Below are positions 46,646 through 58,078 of a DNA stretch of 64,000 bases, piece by piece. Numbering within the stretch: position 1 is the stretch's first letter; every line of letters begins with the position of its first letter. The stretch comes from Cordilura impudica. Its lineage: Eukaryota; Arthropoda; Insecta; Diptera; Scathophagidae. Location: assembly GCA_963682025.1 (NCBI GenBank), contig OY821520.1:90737170-90801169 (forward strand). The letters run 5' to 3'. The translations under genes and the position numbers were made by a program. Below the pieces are notes generated by a model that had not been told where the DNA came from, ran no database searches, and worked only from the letters and a program-made list of their open reading frames with translations.

Positions 46646-47452
46646 TATAAGATAGATTATTTTAACTGTGGTTATTATCTAAATATTTTCTTTTTTCAAA
46701 AATTATTGTTGAAATATTAAGGGTATTCTTGATAACGCTTAAAACCCTCGTAAAATGTGCAAACTGCGCATTCTTCCACTCTCGCAACTGAACTGTCAAA
46801 AATTGTTTGAAAATTCAAATGCATAATTCTAGTAAATTCGCCAAACAATTTATTCTTGTAAACTTGAACAGTTTCATTGTGCAATTGATAAGTCAGCTGT
46901 TTAGTGTATACTTTCGTTTCAAAAAGTAAAATAGTGATATAAAAAATTAAAATATTCTGCGTTGTTTATCTGTAAAATTTCAAAAAAGTAGTAAGATCAA
47001 AAAAAAAGATATATAAATAAATTATGAATACCGTCATTTGGTCCAAAAAATTTTAAGTTTATAAATCACTAACAACAATGTCTTCAAAGACCTTAAGAAA
47101 CTTATTTTTTCGCTTTCTCTAGGCATTTTTTTTACTACATAAAATCTGTATGTTTCGTTTTTATTTAATTTATTTTTTGTTTTGACATTTCTATCAAATT
47201 GAATTAAAAATTGCACAATAGTTTAAAAGTGGCTTCATAAATCAAGCCTCGCAAATTTGCCCAATTGCACAAAAGTTAATTTTAAACGTTTTCATGAGTA
47301 ACCTTGTTATGTTTTTCAAATATACTTACATCAAATAGATATTAGAAAAAGAAATTCTGTACCTGGAAAATTGAAATGCATGAAAATGTGAACCACTTAC
47401 TGCAGAGTTTCGCTAAGGTGACTTTGTCGCGTTATTTTTAGAAGAAAAAAAA
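46646..47452. other. no recognised gene
   Basis: AT-rich; a 60-codon minus frame at 47034-47216 looks random. Nothing supported. Confidence 0.5.
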
Positions 47453-50400
47453 ATCATGTGAGTCCGATCACAAGGGAGATGTGTAAACATCTAATAATTA
47501 AAGAAAACATCAACATCATATTTTCCAGTGCATAAAAAATAAGTCGATTATGCTGTTTTCTGAAACTCAATTGATGTTTTCTGAAATGCAATTGCTGTTT
47601 TCTGAAATTCAATTGATGTTTTCTGAAATACAACTAATGTTCTCAGCAATTCAAATAATGCTTTTTGAAATTCAATTGATGTTTTCTGAAATACAATTAA
47701 TGTTCTCAGCAATTCAAATAATGTTTTTTGAAATTCAATTGATGTTTTCTGAAATTCTATTTATGTTTTCTGAAATTCAAATGATGCTTTCTGAAATACA
47801 ATTGATGTTTTCTGAAATACAATTGATGTTTTCTGAAATTCTATTGACGTTTTCTGAAATTCAATTGATATTTGCTGAAACTCGAATGATGTTTTCTGAA
47901 ATTGTATTGATGTTTTCTGAAATACTATTTATGTTTTCTGAAATTCAAATGATGTTTTCTGAAACTCGAACGATGTTTTCTGAAATTATATTGATGTTTT
48001 CTGAAATTCTATTGATGTTTTCTGAAATTCAATTGATGTTTTCTGAAACTCGAATGATGTTTTCTGAAATTGTATTGATGGTTTCTGAAATACAATTGAT
48101 GTTTTCTGAAATTCTATTTATGTTTTCTGAAATTCAAATGATGTTTTCTGAAATACAATTGATGTTTCCTGAAATTGTATTTATGTTTTCTGAAATTCAA
48201 TTGATGTTTTCTGAAACTCGAATGATGTTTTCTGAAATTATATTTATGTTTTCTGAAATTCTATTTATGTTTTCTGAAATTCAAATGATGTTTTCTGAAA
48301 TTATATTGATGGTTTCTGAAATACAATTGATGTTTTCTGAAAGTCTATTTATGTTTTCTGAAATTCAAATAATGTTTTCTGAAATACAATTGATGTTTTC
48401 TGAAATACAATTGATATTTTCTGAAATTATTTTCATGTTTTCTGAAATTCAATTGATGTTTTCTGAAATTTTATTGATGTTTTCTGAAATACAGTTTATG
48501 TTTTCTGAAATTATATTGATGGCTTCTGAAATACAATTGATGTTTTCTGAAATTATATTGATGTTTTCTGAAATTCTATTTATGTTTTCTGAAATTCAAA
48601 TGATGTTTTCTGAAATAATATTGATGGTTTCTGAAATACAATTGATGTTTTCTGAAATTCTACGTATGTTTTCTGAAATTCAAATGATGTTTTCTGAAAT
48701 ACAATTGATGTTTTCTGAAATTATATTGATGGCTTCTGGAATACAATTGATGTTTTCTGAAATTATATTGATGGTGTCTGAAATACAGTTGATGTTTTCT
48801 GAAATTCTATTGATGCTTTCTGAAATTCAATTGATGTTTTCTGAAATTCAAATGATGTTTTCTGAAATTATATTGATGGTTTCCGAAATACAAATGATGT
48901 TTTCTGAAATTCTATTGGTGTTTCTGAAATTCAATTGATGTTTTCTGAATCTGTTTTCTGAAATTCTATTTATGTTTTCTGAAATTCAAGTGATGTTTTC
49001 TGAAATTCAAGTGATATTTTCTGTAATTCAATTGATGTTTTCTGAAACTCGAATGATGTTTTCTGAAATTATATTGATGTTTTCTGAAATTCTATTTATG
49101 TTTTCTGAAACTCAAATGATGTTTTCTGAAATTATATTGATGGTTTCTGAAATACAATTGATGTTTTCTGAAATACAATTGATGTTTCTGAAATTCTATT
49201 TATGTTTTCTGAAATTCAAATGATGTTCTCTGAAATACAATTGATGTTTCCTGAAATTGTATTTATGTTTTCTGAAATTCAATTGATGTTTTCTGAAACT
49301 CGAATTATGTTTTCTGAAATTATATTGATGTTTTCTGAAATTCTGTTTATGTTTTCTGAAATTCAAATGATGTTTTCTGAAATTATATTGATGGTTTCTG
49401 AAATACAATTGATGTTTTCTGAAAGTCTATTTATGTTTTCTGAAATTCAAATAATGTTTTCTGAAATACAATTGATGTTTTCTGAAATACAATTGATATT
49501 TTCTGAAATTATTTTGATGTTTTCTGAAATTCAATTGATGTTTTCTGAAATTTTATTGATGTTTTCTGAAATACAGTTTATGTTTTCTGAAATTATATTG
49601 ATGGCTTCTGAAATACAATTGATGTTTTCTGAAATAATATTGATGTTTTCTGAAATTCTATTTATGTTTTCTGAAATTCAAATGATGTTTTCTGAAATTA
49701 TATTGATGGTTTCTGAAATACAATTGATGTTTTCTGAAATTCTATTTATGTTTTCTGAAATTCAAATGATGTTTTCTGAAATACAATTGATGTTTTCTGA
49801 AATTATATTGATGGCTTCTGAAATACAATTGATGTTTTCTGAAATTATATGGATGGTGTCTGAAATACAATTGATGTTTTCTGAAATTCTATTGATGCTT
49901 TCTGAAATTCAATTGATGTTTTCTAAAATTCAAATGATGTTTTCTGAAATTATATTGATGGTTTCTAAAATACAAATGATGTTTTCTGAAATTCTATTGA
50001 TGCTTTCTGAAATTCAATTGATGTTTTCTGAATCTCGAATGATGTTTTCTGAAATTATATTGATGTTTTCTGAAATTATATTGATGGCTTCTGAAATACA
50101 ATTGATGTTTTCTGAAATTATATTGATGGTGTCTGAAATACAATTGATGTTTTCTGAAATTCTATTGATGCTTTCTGAAATTCAATTGATGTTTTCTGAA
50201 ATTCAAATGATGTTTTCTGAAATTATATTGATGGTTTCTGAAATACAAATGATGTTTTCTGAAATTCTATTGATGCTTTCTGAAATTCAATTGATGTTTT
50301 CTGAAATTCAATTGATGTTTTCTGAAACTTGAATGATGTTTTCTGAAATTATATTGATGTTTTCTGAAATTCAAATGATGTTTTCTGAAATTATATTGAT

Positions 50401-50603
50401 GGTTTCTGAAATACAATTGATGTTTTCTGAAATACAATTGATGTTTTTTGAAAGACAATTGGAAAATATTTAGAAAAGAAAATATCATAATTTTTTCACA
50501 AATACAATCAGATAAATTCACACCGATTTACACTTCAGCTCACACCGATGTGTTACGCTGTTTTTGCGATTGTATTGTGAAATAGATGTTTACACATCAA
50601 AAA
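47453..50603 (-). mobile_element. Helentron-like non-autonomous element, family 2, with giant minisatellite core
   Basis: Low-coordinate end ATCATGTGAGTCCGATCACA, GATGTGTAAACATCTAA, TAATTAAAG; high-coordinate end TTACGCTGTTTTTGCGATTG, TAGATGTTTACACATC (50583-50598), A-run. Read on the minus strand the 16-bp motif forms subterminal inverted repeats and the 3' end has a TGTGA/TCACA hairpin. About 92% of the unit is a 21-bp tandem array (47550-50455). Family members at 3060 and 24333 have the same ends but other cores. Confidence 0.8.
47550..50455. repeat. minisatellite: about 138 units of 21 bp
   Basis: Unit begins TTTTCTGAAAT and ends with variants of TCAATTGATG. As 21 is a multiple of 3 and the unit lacks stops in one frame, long open frames arise on the plus strand (heptad MFSEIQL, 462, 83 and 376 residues) and on the minus strand (FRKHQLN). 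Unit variants recur in the same order about 1,081-1,083 bp apart (for example ATGTTTCCTGAAATTGTA at 48162 and 49243), showing a higher-order duplication. Not a protein gene. Confidence 0.93.
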
Positions 50604-52844
50604 TTATATTTTATTTCTCTTAGTTAAGCAATCCTCCATAAAACTGCGTCATTAAAATTTTTATATTTTACAGTCGAAAAACGGACCCTTTGAAAACAAA
50701 ATCCCACAGTTTATCGTGCCAGTTATGCCTTGTGGAGTACGGACGCCATCGTAAAAGCAGAGCGTATTGCTTTACTTTCAACAAGGTAGTGTGCTGAGCA
50801 TTCAACATTAATGCATCATTGCAATACCTGTACACTCGAACTGGAATATATGCAAGAAGCATCACAATAATGATTTATTTAATTTTGTGTTTATTTCGTA
50901 TTAAATAAAACCGAAATTTAAAAAAAAACTTTTCTTCTGCCTTTTTATTACTTTATATAATTTAAAATTAACAACCAAATCCATCATACAGCAAAATACC
51001 ATGTAAATTTTCATAGGTCCCTGTCGGCCTTTTCACTATTTTAATAAGACTTACTAATCAGTCTGTTATTGGTTATTTTAGTATCTTCGCAATGATTCCC
51101 AAACTTAACTTTGTGGTGAACTACTTTGAAAAAAAAATCGTTACTCCACCTTTGTAAATTTTTTATGATTTCTTCACTTTATCATCGGCATCGGAAAAGC
51201 CTTTGTTCTTAGTGGAGACAAGATTTCCATAATTTTTTTTATGAATTCGGAGTGGGCTGCTATATTCTATTTTGCTCATCTTTATATCTCGACTTAAAAT
51301 CCTATCCCTTAAGTTTCGATCATTATATTTGTGGAGTTGAGCCCATAGCCAAAAGTCGACGTAGATCATACACATAAAAAAATATATAAAAAAAATTAAA
51401 TTAAAGTTATTTTTTTATCGTCACTATTAATACGTGAAACAAAATTGCTAAGGGAATGTAATCTTAAACAAACTTATGCATAAAAATTTCCATCAACAAT
51501 TAAAAGAAAAATAATTTGACGTCGTAATTTTAAGTTATGAAGTTATTTAATAAATTATAGCAATATGTTATGCATACAATTTAAAGAACAAAAGATTTGT
51601 TTTCAAAATTAAATATTATTTCAATGTGATAATCTAGCAATTTGTCTCCTAAAAACTTTCTATGTTGGCAATTAAATACAAAACCCTTAATGATTATAAA
51701 ACCCTTGCACTCGATGTTGTCGTAAGTACTGTTTAAGCGTAAAATAGTTACATTACGTGCTTATATAAATCCATTAGTGGCATTTAATTACTTTTTGGTG
51801 AAATTGTCAACAGATCAAGTCGTACAATAAAAACAATTTAATTCGAAAGCGAATCATACAGACAACAAAATTCCCACACATAAAAATATGTGAAGACAAA
51901 CTATAAACAGATTTACCGCTCACCTATATTTTTAAAAGCAAAAAACTCTTATATCACACATCCAGTCAAATGGAGCAAGAGAGAGCTTTTTAAAATCTCC
52001 ATTGGAATTAGTTTAACCCATTCTCATAAGAGTCTCTTATATTAGTAAAAACATAGCAGAGTTTGTTATCCTTCTTCCTTCAACCTTAATATTTCTCTCA
52101 CTTTCTCTCCGCATTTCATTGTTTCTCTCTACAAAGTATTAAATTACCGCCAAATTGCATTTGTTTGTTTATCTACGTAGTTTGTTTTGCTTTTTTTAAA
52201 GCTCCTTTAACTATCAATTGCCTTACATAAAAAAATAACAAAAAAACACAAAACAAACAACAAGAATTTTATACATATGTATGTACAACAACACTCACTT
52301 TGAAAACAAATACTGTGATACTATAAAATAAACAAATTAAAGGTATTTTGGCAAACAGAGGATGAAAAAACTATATGCAAAGATCTAGAGATTTCATGGC
52401 TGTTACCTTTTTAGTATATTTTGTAATTTATTTTTCCTTTGCCAACCTACAAATGGCATAATTTTTTTTATATTTCCTGTTCTTGTTCAATGTTATTTGT
52501 ATGATTTTTTTTTGCAATGCTGTGGAAGGTTTTTCACACTTAACTTATCAACAATTTTACGAGAAAATTATGCTTCTCTTTTAAATAATATGTATATATA
52601 GATTAGGATAATGACTTGGTTAATTTAAATATATTTTATTTAAATTCACATTTTTTCAATGTAATTTCATTGTTTATTGGGTATCTTAAATATAACCCGT
52701 TGAGTAGATGAATATAATATAAATGAAACTAAAATAATCATCTTTAATTTAAGGGGAAGTCTGTATGATATATGAATGACACACTCAAAACAACGAATCT
52801 ACGCGTGAAGAGTGGATAAACCATACTGGAAAAAAAATTTCCAT
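50604..52844. other. about 2.2 kb without recognised gene
   Basis: AT-rich with no recognised coding or repeat family. Open frames at 50668-50865 and 51163-51375 (minus) have no recognised relatives. With 26536-28514 it is a candidate for ordinary non-coding DNA. Confidence 0.5.
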
Positions 52845-53560
52845 TTACTGGTAGATTTTGATCACATTCAGATCGTTCATCATTTTCGGTGTGGCTTTAC
52901 AAATTCCGCACGTTTGTGCTGATGTTTCCACAATAGTACTAAATGCTTTTCCATCTATCATTGTCATGCAGAATTGATGATGAACTAGGAATGTGCCTAG
53001 AAAGGTTGGTCTAATATTTGATATTGGAATTTCAATACTCTCAACCTCGGTATTGACCACATTGGATGTTTCCTTCTGACAACTAATTTTGATTGGTCTG
53101 CAGAAGCGAGTTAAGGAAGGTCGTGAATTTTTCCGAATAATATTGAATCCGAATTGGACTGGCAATGTTATAATGCAAACCGTAAATATATGCTCATCGA
53201 TCACTATATCGTTACCGGTAGGTAGATGTCCACTACTACCATCACATCCCCATTTATAACTTGCAACTACTTTTTCATTTCTACTGGTACTGAATTTTTG
53301 AAATAAATCAGGATGTGCTGCAATTATCATAGAAACAGTATAGTTCACTAAGCTCTGAAAGGGCACTTCAGCACACGACTCTGTCACAAATAATCCACTA
53401 GGATAAAATCTTTGCGTAGCTGGTCTCAAAACATCATAGCTTGGCTAAATGTTGGCACTTCGAGCTTTGGCACCCGCCTGCATTAATTTGTATGAGTGTT
53501 TGGTATAACCCCCAAGGCCTCTACTGGAGTATGTTTAACAGGTAGTAGGCTCTCAGATTC
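52845..53560 (-). pseudogene. Transib/RAG1-like transposase relic
   Basis: The main open frame (194 residues, 53429-52845) reads RPATQRFYPSGLFVTESCAE, YKWGCDGSSGH (the CDGSSG block holds the likely first catalytic Asp), and then FGFNIIRKNSRPSLTRFCRP, KETSNVVNTEVESIEIPISN, MTMIDGKAFSTIVETSAQTC and GICKATPKMMNDL. Upstream, LGVIPNTHTN and PKLEVPTFSQAM extend the match in another frame. This order is that of Transib transposases, the family from which RAG1 arose. The C-terminal part with the last catalytic Glu is absent, and no CACWATG ends were found. Confidence 0.75.
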
Positions 53561-53684
53561 AATATTTTCTTTAATTTTGCAGCCATGATATCATTTGAGT
53601 CCAACATTGAAATTACAGTTCTTTTTCCAGTCCTGTAAAGACTAGATCGAGTTGCCGCAATTAGCTCGCTGCAAGAAGTTTAAT
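53561..53684. other. short junction sequence
   Basis: Sequence between the Transib-like and LINE RNase H relics; nothing recognised. Confidence 0.4.
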
Positions 53685-54105
53685 TTATTAGTGAAGATAC
53701 GTTATGTCCCGGGACCCATAACAGGCTGACTTTATTGTGTTTGCCTAGTTCACTCAGCCTCTGCAGACAGTGCCATACTAACTTAGAGTTTATTACATAG
53801 GAGCCTAGTACTCGAATAGCAGCTCGACTATCTGATAGTATGGTTATGTCCCGTCTTTTTTACTTTCAATTTAAGTTAATCTGTGTACATCTATCGATGG
53901 CATAAATTTCTGCCGGGAAAATACTCGTGTGTATTTCCATTGATTCGTAGTAATTGGTTCTAGGCCCAAAAACTCCCGCCCCTGTTCCACTTGCGGTCCT
54001 TGATCCGTCCGTGTACCGTTTTTCCACTAACTTGACAATAAAAATTCTAAATTTTCTACCCATTTCACGACACTGTTCTTCGTTATGATTATTTTTTATC
54101 AATTA
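53685..54105 (-). pseudogene. LINE RNase H domain relic
   Basis: Minus strand: YTDGSRTASGTGAGVFGPRT (first RNase H Asp in TDGS), SIFPAEIYAIDRCTQINL (Glu in AEI), then, in another frame, ITILSDSRAAIRVLGSYV (second Asp in SDSRAA) and VSLLWVPGH. This is a cellular-type RNase H as found in I, LOA and R1-type LINEs, different in sequence from the relic at 42480. RT is not present. Confidence 0.85.
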
Positions 54106-54288
54106 TGTTACTAAATATGTGGTTTTCTATTGTCAAAAATTTTTTAGAAGGAACAGCTTCGTTATACCATATTAAAAAATTTCTCTTTTTGATACTGACA
54201 TCGTATCTACAAAATGGAATAAAAATGAGAGTCGCAAAAGGTGGCAAAAAATGTTGGTAATTTTACAATCACAAGCAACAGTACAAAA

Positions 54289-55076
54289 CAAGTAAGAAAA
54301 TTATAGTCGGTCTAGCCCGACTATACGATACCCTATACCATGGTTTAGAGACCCTATCTCTTCAGTCCAACTAATTGGATATAGCAAATAAGCATAAACC
54401 AAATTTGAGTGGCATTTTTATTAATTTTTTTGGCTGCAGATATGAAAAAGTTCATATCGGATACTACATTTATATGGGAACTAGGTCGAAAAATGGACCG
54501 ATCCTGACCATATTTGGTAAAGTCACTTACACTTTGAAAAAATATATACAAACCAAATTTGAGAAAAATCTGTGCAATATTTTTGTTTTTTGATAGATTT
54601 AAGTGAAGATCGGGAAGCAGCTCTATATGGGGCCTGTGACTAAGAATTTCCTATAGGGATAACTTTTGGACTACTCATTAATGGATGTAATAAACATATA
54701 CAAGCCAAATTTGAATGAGATCTATATGATAATTTGGAACTTAGGGCAATTTATGTCGATTTCATAGGGGTCGTTTGTATGGGGACTAGGTCTGACCATG
54801 GACCGATTCTCACCAATTTCAACAGCGTTTATCCCATGGCCGATAAAAGCTTATATACCAAATTTCATCAAAATATGTTCATATTTGCGACCTGTAGTTT
54901 GATTACAAAGTTTGCATGGACACACAGACGGACGGACATTGCTATTTCGACTCAAAAAGTGATTCTGAGTCGATCGGTATAATTAAAGATGGGTCTAGGA
55001 CGAATATTTTTGATTGTTACAAACAGCAGCACAAAGTCATTATACCCAAACCACATAGTGGTATAGGGTATAAAAA
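54289..55076 (-). mobile_element. mini-me/DINE-1-like element, copy F
   Basis: Complete copy. It starts CAAGTAAGAAAATTATAGTC, the 3' palindrome has one mismatch (GTCTAGCCCGAC), the GACG tract is short (54922-54938), and it ends CACATAGTGGTATAGGGTAT. LINE 4 sequence begins directly on the right. Confidence 0.93.
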
Positions 55077-56447
55077 CCAGTCCAAAATCTCAGCTAAGTC
55101 TTGAAAATAAGGTTAGCATATATAAAACTATTCTGAAACCAATTTAGACATACGGCACACAGCTGTAGGGAACAACAAGTAATTCTAACATTGAGATATT
55201 AGAACGATACCAATCAAAAACACTAAGATCAATATTAGATGCACCATGGTTTGTGTCTAGTAAAACAATACATAATGATCTTTATTTCCTAACAGTAAAA
55301 CAAGAAATAACAAGTAAGAAAATTATAGTCGGTCTAGACCGACTATACGATACCCTATACCATGCGTTTAGAAACGCTATCTCATAGGCCCAACTAACTG
55401 GACATAGAAAATAAGCAAAAACCAAATTTGAGTGGGATTTTTATTAATTTTTTTGGCTGCAGATATAAAAAAGTTCATATCGGATGCTATATCGATAAAG
55501 GGGCTAGGTCCAAAAATGGACCGATCCTGATCATGTTAGGTAAAGTCTCTTGTATTTTGCAAAAATATGTACAAACAAAATTTGAGAAGAATCAGTGCAA
55601 TATTTTTGTTTTTTAATAGATTTAACTGAAGATCGGGAAGCTGCTCTATATGGGGTCAAAGGGATCATTTTTGGACTACTCATTAGTGGATGTAATGAAC
55701 GCATACAAACCCAATTTGAGTAAGATCTATATGACAATTGGATCTTATGGCAATTTATGTCGATTTCATATGGGTAATTTGTATGGGGGCTAGATCTGAA
55801 CAAGGACCGATTCTCACCAATTTCAATAGCGTTCATCCCATGGCTGATAAAAGCTTATATACCAAATTCCATCAAAATATATTCATATTTGCGACCTGCA
55901 GTTTGATTACAAACTTTACATGGACACACAGACGGACGGACGGACGGACATTGTTAAATCAACTCAGAAAGTGATTCTGAGTCGATCGGTATAATTAAAG
56001 ATGGGTCTAGGTCAAATATTTTTGGTTGTTACAAACAGCAGCACAAAGTCATTATACCCAAACCACATAGTGGTATAGGGTATAAATAGATTCAGCGCAT
56101 ACTATTTAGAAAGATTAAGTAGCCACTGCAACCCATTAGCTATTTCCCTCCTTGATGACACAGAAGAAGTTCGAAGACTGAAGCGGAATCACATTATTGA
56201 TCTACCGTTTCGAAAATAATTAACAAAAAATGGATATATTCAAATGAAACTATTGAGAAAAAAAAAAGCAAAAAAAAAATTCTTGTAAATATTGTTATAA
56301 TTTTCCCTTTGTTAAAAATATCAAATCCATTAATTGTGTTATATTGATGTTCTCACTGGAGGGCATCAATTTATGTATTTGTATTTCTTCAGATTTGCTT
56401 ATTATCCTTGAATGGATAGTTTGTAAATAAAGACTACTAAAAAAAAG
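55077..56447 (+). pseudogene. jockey-type LINE ORF2 C-terminus and 3' end (LINE 4), split by mini-me copy G
   Basis: Left part (55077-55310): SKISAKS, LENKVSIYKTILKPI, TYGTQL, GTTSNSNIEILERYQSKTLR, LDAPWFVSSKTIHNDLYFLT, VKQEI. Right part (56086-56447): RFSAYYLERLSSHCNPLAIS, LLDDTEEVRRLKRNHIIDLP, FRK and stop at about 56218. A 3' tail follows with AATAAAGACTACT and an A-run at 56430-56447. The two parts join across copy G, so the mini-me inserted into the LINE. It resembles the ends of LINE 1 and LINE 2. Confidence 0.9.
55311..56085 (-). mobile_element. mini-me/DINE-1-like element, copy G (inside LINE 4)
   Basis: Complete copy. It starts CAAGTAAGAAAATTATAGTC with the perfect 24-bp palindrome at 55324-55347, then the inverted 13-bp motif. 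A GACG tract is at 55932-55949, and it ends CACATAGTGGTATAGGGTAT. It is flanked on both sides by LINE 4 coding sequence. Confidence 0.94.
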
Positions 56448-56533
56448 GTTTGTCCTCCGTTGAATGTCATTTAATGAAATTCTGTAGAGCAGATCTCTTG
56501 TTGTCCAAAAGGTTCCGCTCCGAATCTTATATT
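56448..56533. other. short spacer
   Basis: Sequence between the LINE 4 poly(A) and mini-me copy H; nothing recognised. Confidence 0.4.
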
Positions 56534-57331
56534 TATACCCTATACCACTATGTGGTTTGGGTATAATGACTTTGTGCTGCTGTTTGTAACAACCAAAAAT
56601 ATTTGACCCACACCCATCTTTAATTATACCGGTCGAATCAGAATCACTATCTGATTCGATTTAACGATGTCCGTCCGTCCGTCCGTCCGTCTGTGTGTCC
56701 ATATAAAGCTTTTAATCAAGCTGCAGGTCGCAAATATGAATATATTTCGATAGAATTTGTCATTTAATCTTTCATTGGCCATGTGATAAACGCTATTGAA
56801 ATCGGTGGGAATCGGTCCGTGTTCAGACCTAGCACCCATACAAATGACCACTATGAAATCAACATATATTGCCATAAGATCCAAATTATCACCCAAATCT
56901 TTGTCAAATTGGGTTTGTATGTATATATTACATCCCTTAATCAGTTGTCCAGAAATGATCCCTATTGGACAACTCTTAGTCATAGGCCCCATATAGAGCT
57001 GCTTCCCGATCTTCACTTAAATCTATCAAAAACAAAAATATAGCACTGATTCTTCTCAAATTTTGTTTGTATATATTTTTGCAAAATACAAGAGACTTTA
57101 GCAAACACGGTCAGGATCGGTCCATTTTTGGACCTAGTCCCCATATAGATATAGCATCCGATATGAACTTTTTCATATCTGCAGCCGAAAAAATTAATAA
57201 AAATCCCACTCAAATTTTGTTTATGCTTATTATCTATATCCAGTTAGTTGGGTCTAAGAGATGGGGTCTCTAAACGCATGGTATAGGGTATCGCATAGTC
57301 AAGCTAGACCGACTATAATTTTCTTATTTGT
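56534..57331 (+). mobile_element. mini-me/DINE-1-like element, copy H
   Basis: Complete copy. It starts TATACCCTATACCACTATGT, has a (GTCC)4 tract at 56669-56690, and ends with a slightly decayed palindrome (ATAGTCAAGCTAGACCGACT) then ATAATTTTCTTATTTG. Confidence 0.93.
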
Positions 57332-57871
57332 TATTTTTGGTTTTGGTTTTCATTTTAAAGCAATCGATAAACTCAGTGTGACATTAGTTATCGAAACTAT
57401 AAAAAAAAATTTCGCAATTACACGTTTCAAATTTGAATTAAACGACGCTAGATTAACAATTCCACCCACTGTGCAGAGTTCTGATTTGGTGGTATTTAGA
57501 AATAGTTGAAAGTTTGGCAACAGACTTTATGCATATTCTACACATTTGTGGTTTAATGATTTTTTTTTTTTGCAAATTCGTTTAACCTTTATGTCAACGG
57601 CAACTTACTTGGGTATATTTTGCGTTTTTAAAACGCCGTAGCTCTGAACTTTAAAATCGGGTCCAAGAATGTTAGAATGCAGAATTACGCGGACACTATT
57701 GAAATTATATGCGCATGTAGGACAAGTGACGTTACGCTATCTGTGTTCCTATTGGCGTATAAATTTCAGCTCTAAAACTAATATATTTATGTGTATCTTT
57801 ATAAGTAACCAATAACATTGTAACAGTGGAACAATTTATTATTTTTTCCTCAAATTTATTACAAAATTTAA
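57332..57871. other. no recognised gene
   Basis: AT-rich; an open frame running out of mini-me copy H to 57509 is not supported as a gene. Confidence 0.5.
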
Positions 57872-58078
57872 TCTATAATATTAATAGGCTAGGCGATTCC
57901 TTGTTATCGATGTTTTGTTCTACCGCTTTATCCTGATTTTGACCAAACGTATATTATTTGAAAGGTATTTCTTTTTAGCCGTTCACCAGATTTACAGATT
58001 TTTCATTTCTTCCCCTTATTTTGGGTAAATTGCATTTAAAGTTGCTACTAACACATACATAAAATTATACATATGCTA

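Noticed and set aside
47550..50332. Long open frames (462, 83 and 376 codons) of MFSEIQL heptads, a possible coiled-coil or leucine-rich protein
   Set aside because: They are the reading of a 21-bp tandem array without stops in one frame. The minus strand is open in the same way, the frame breaks at single indels, and the array lies inside a non-coding element.
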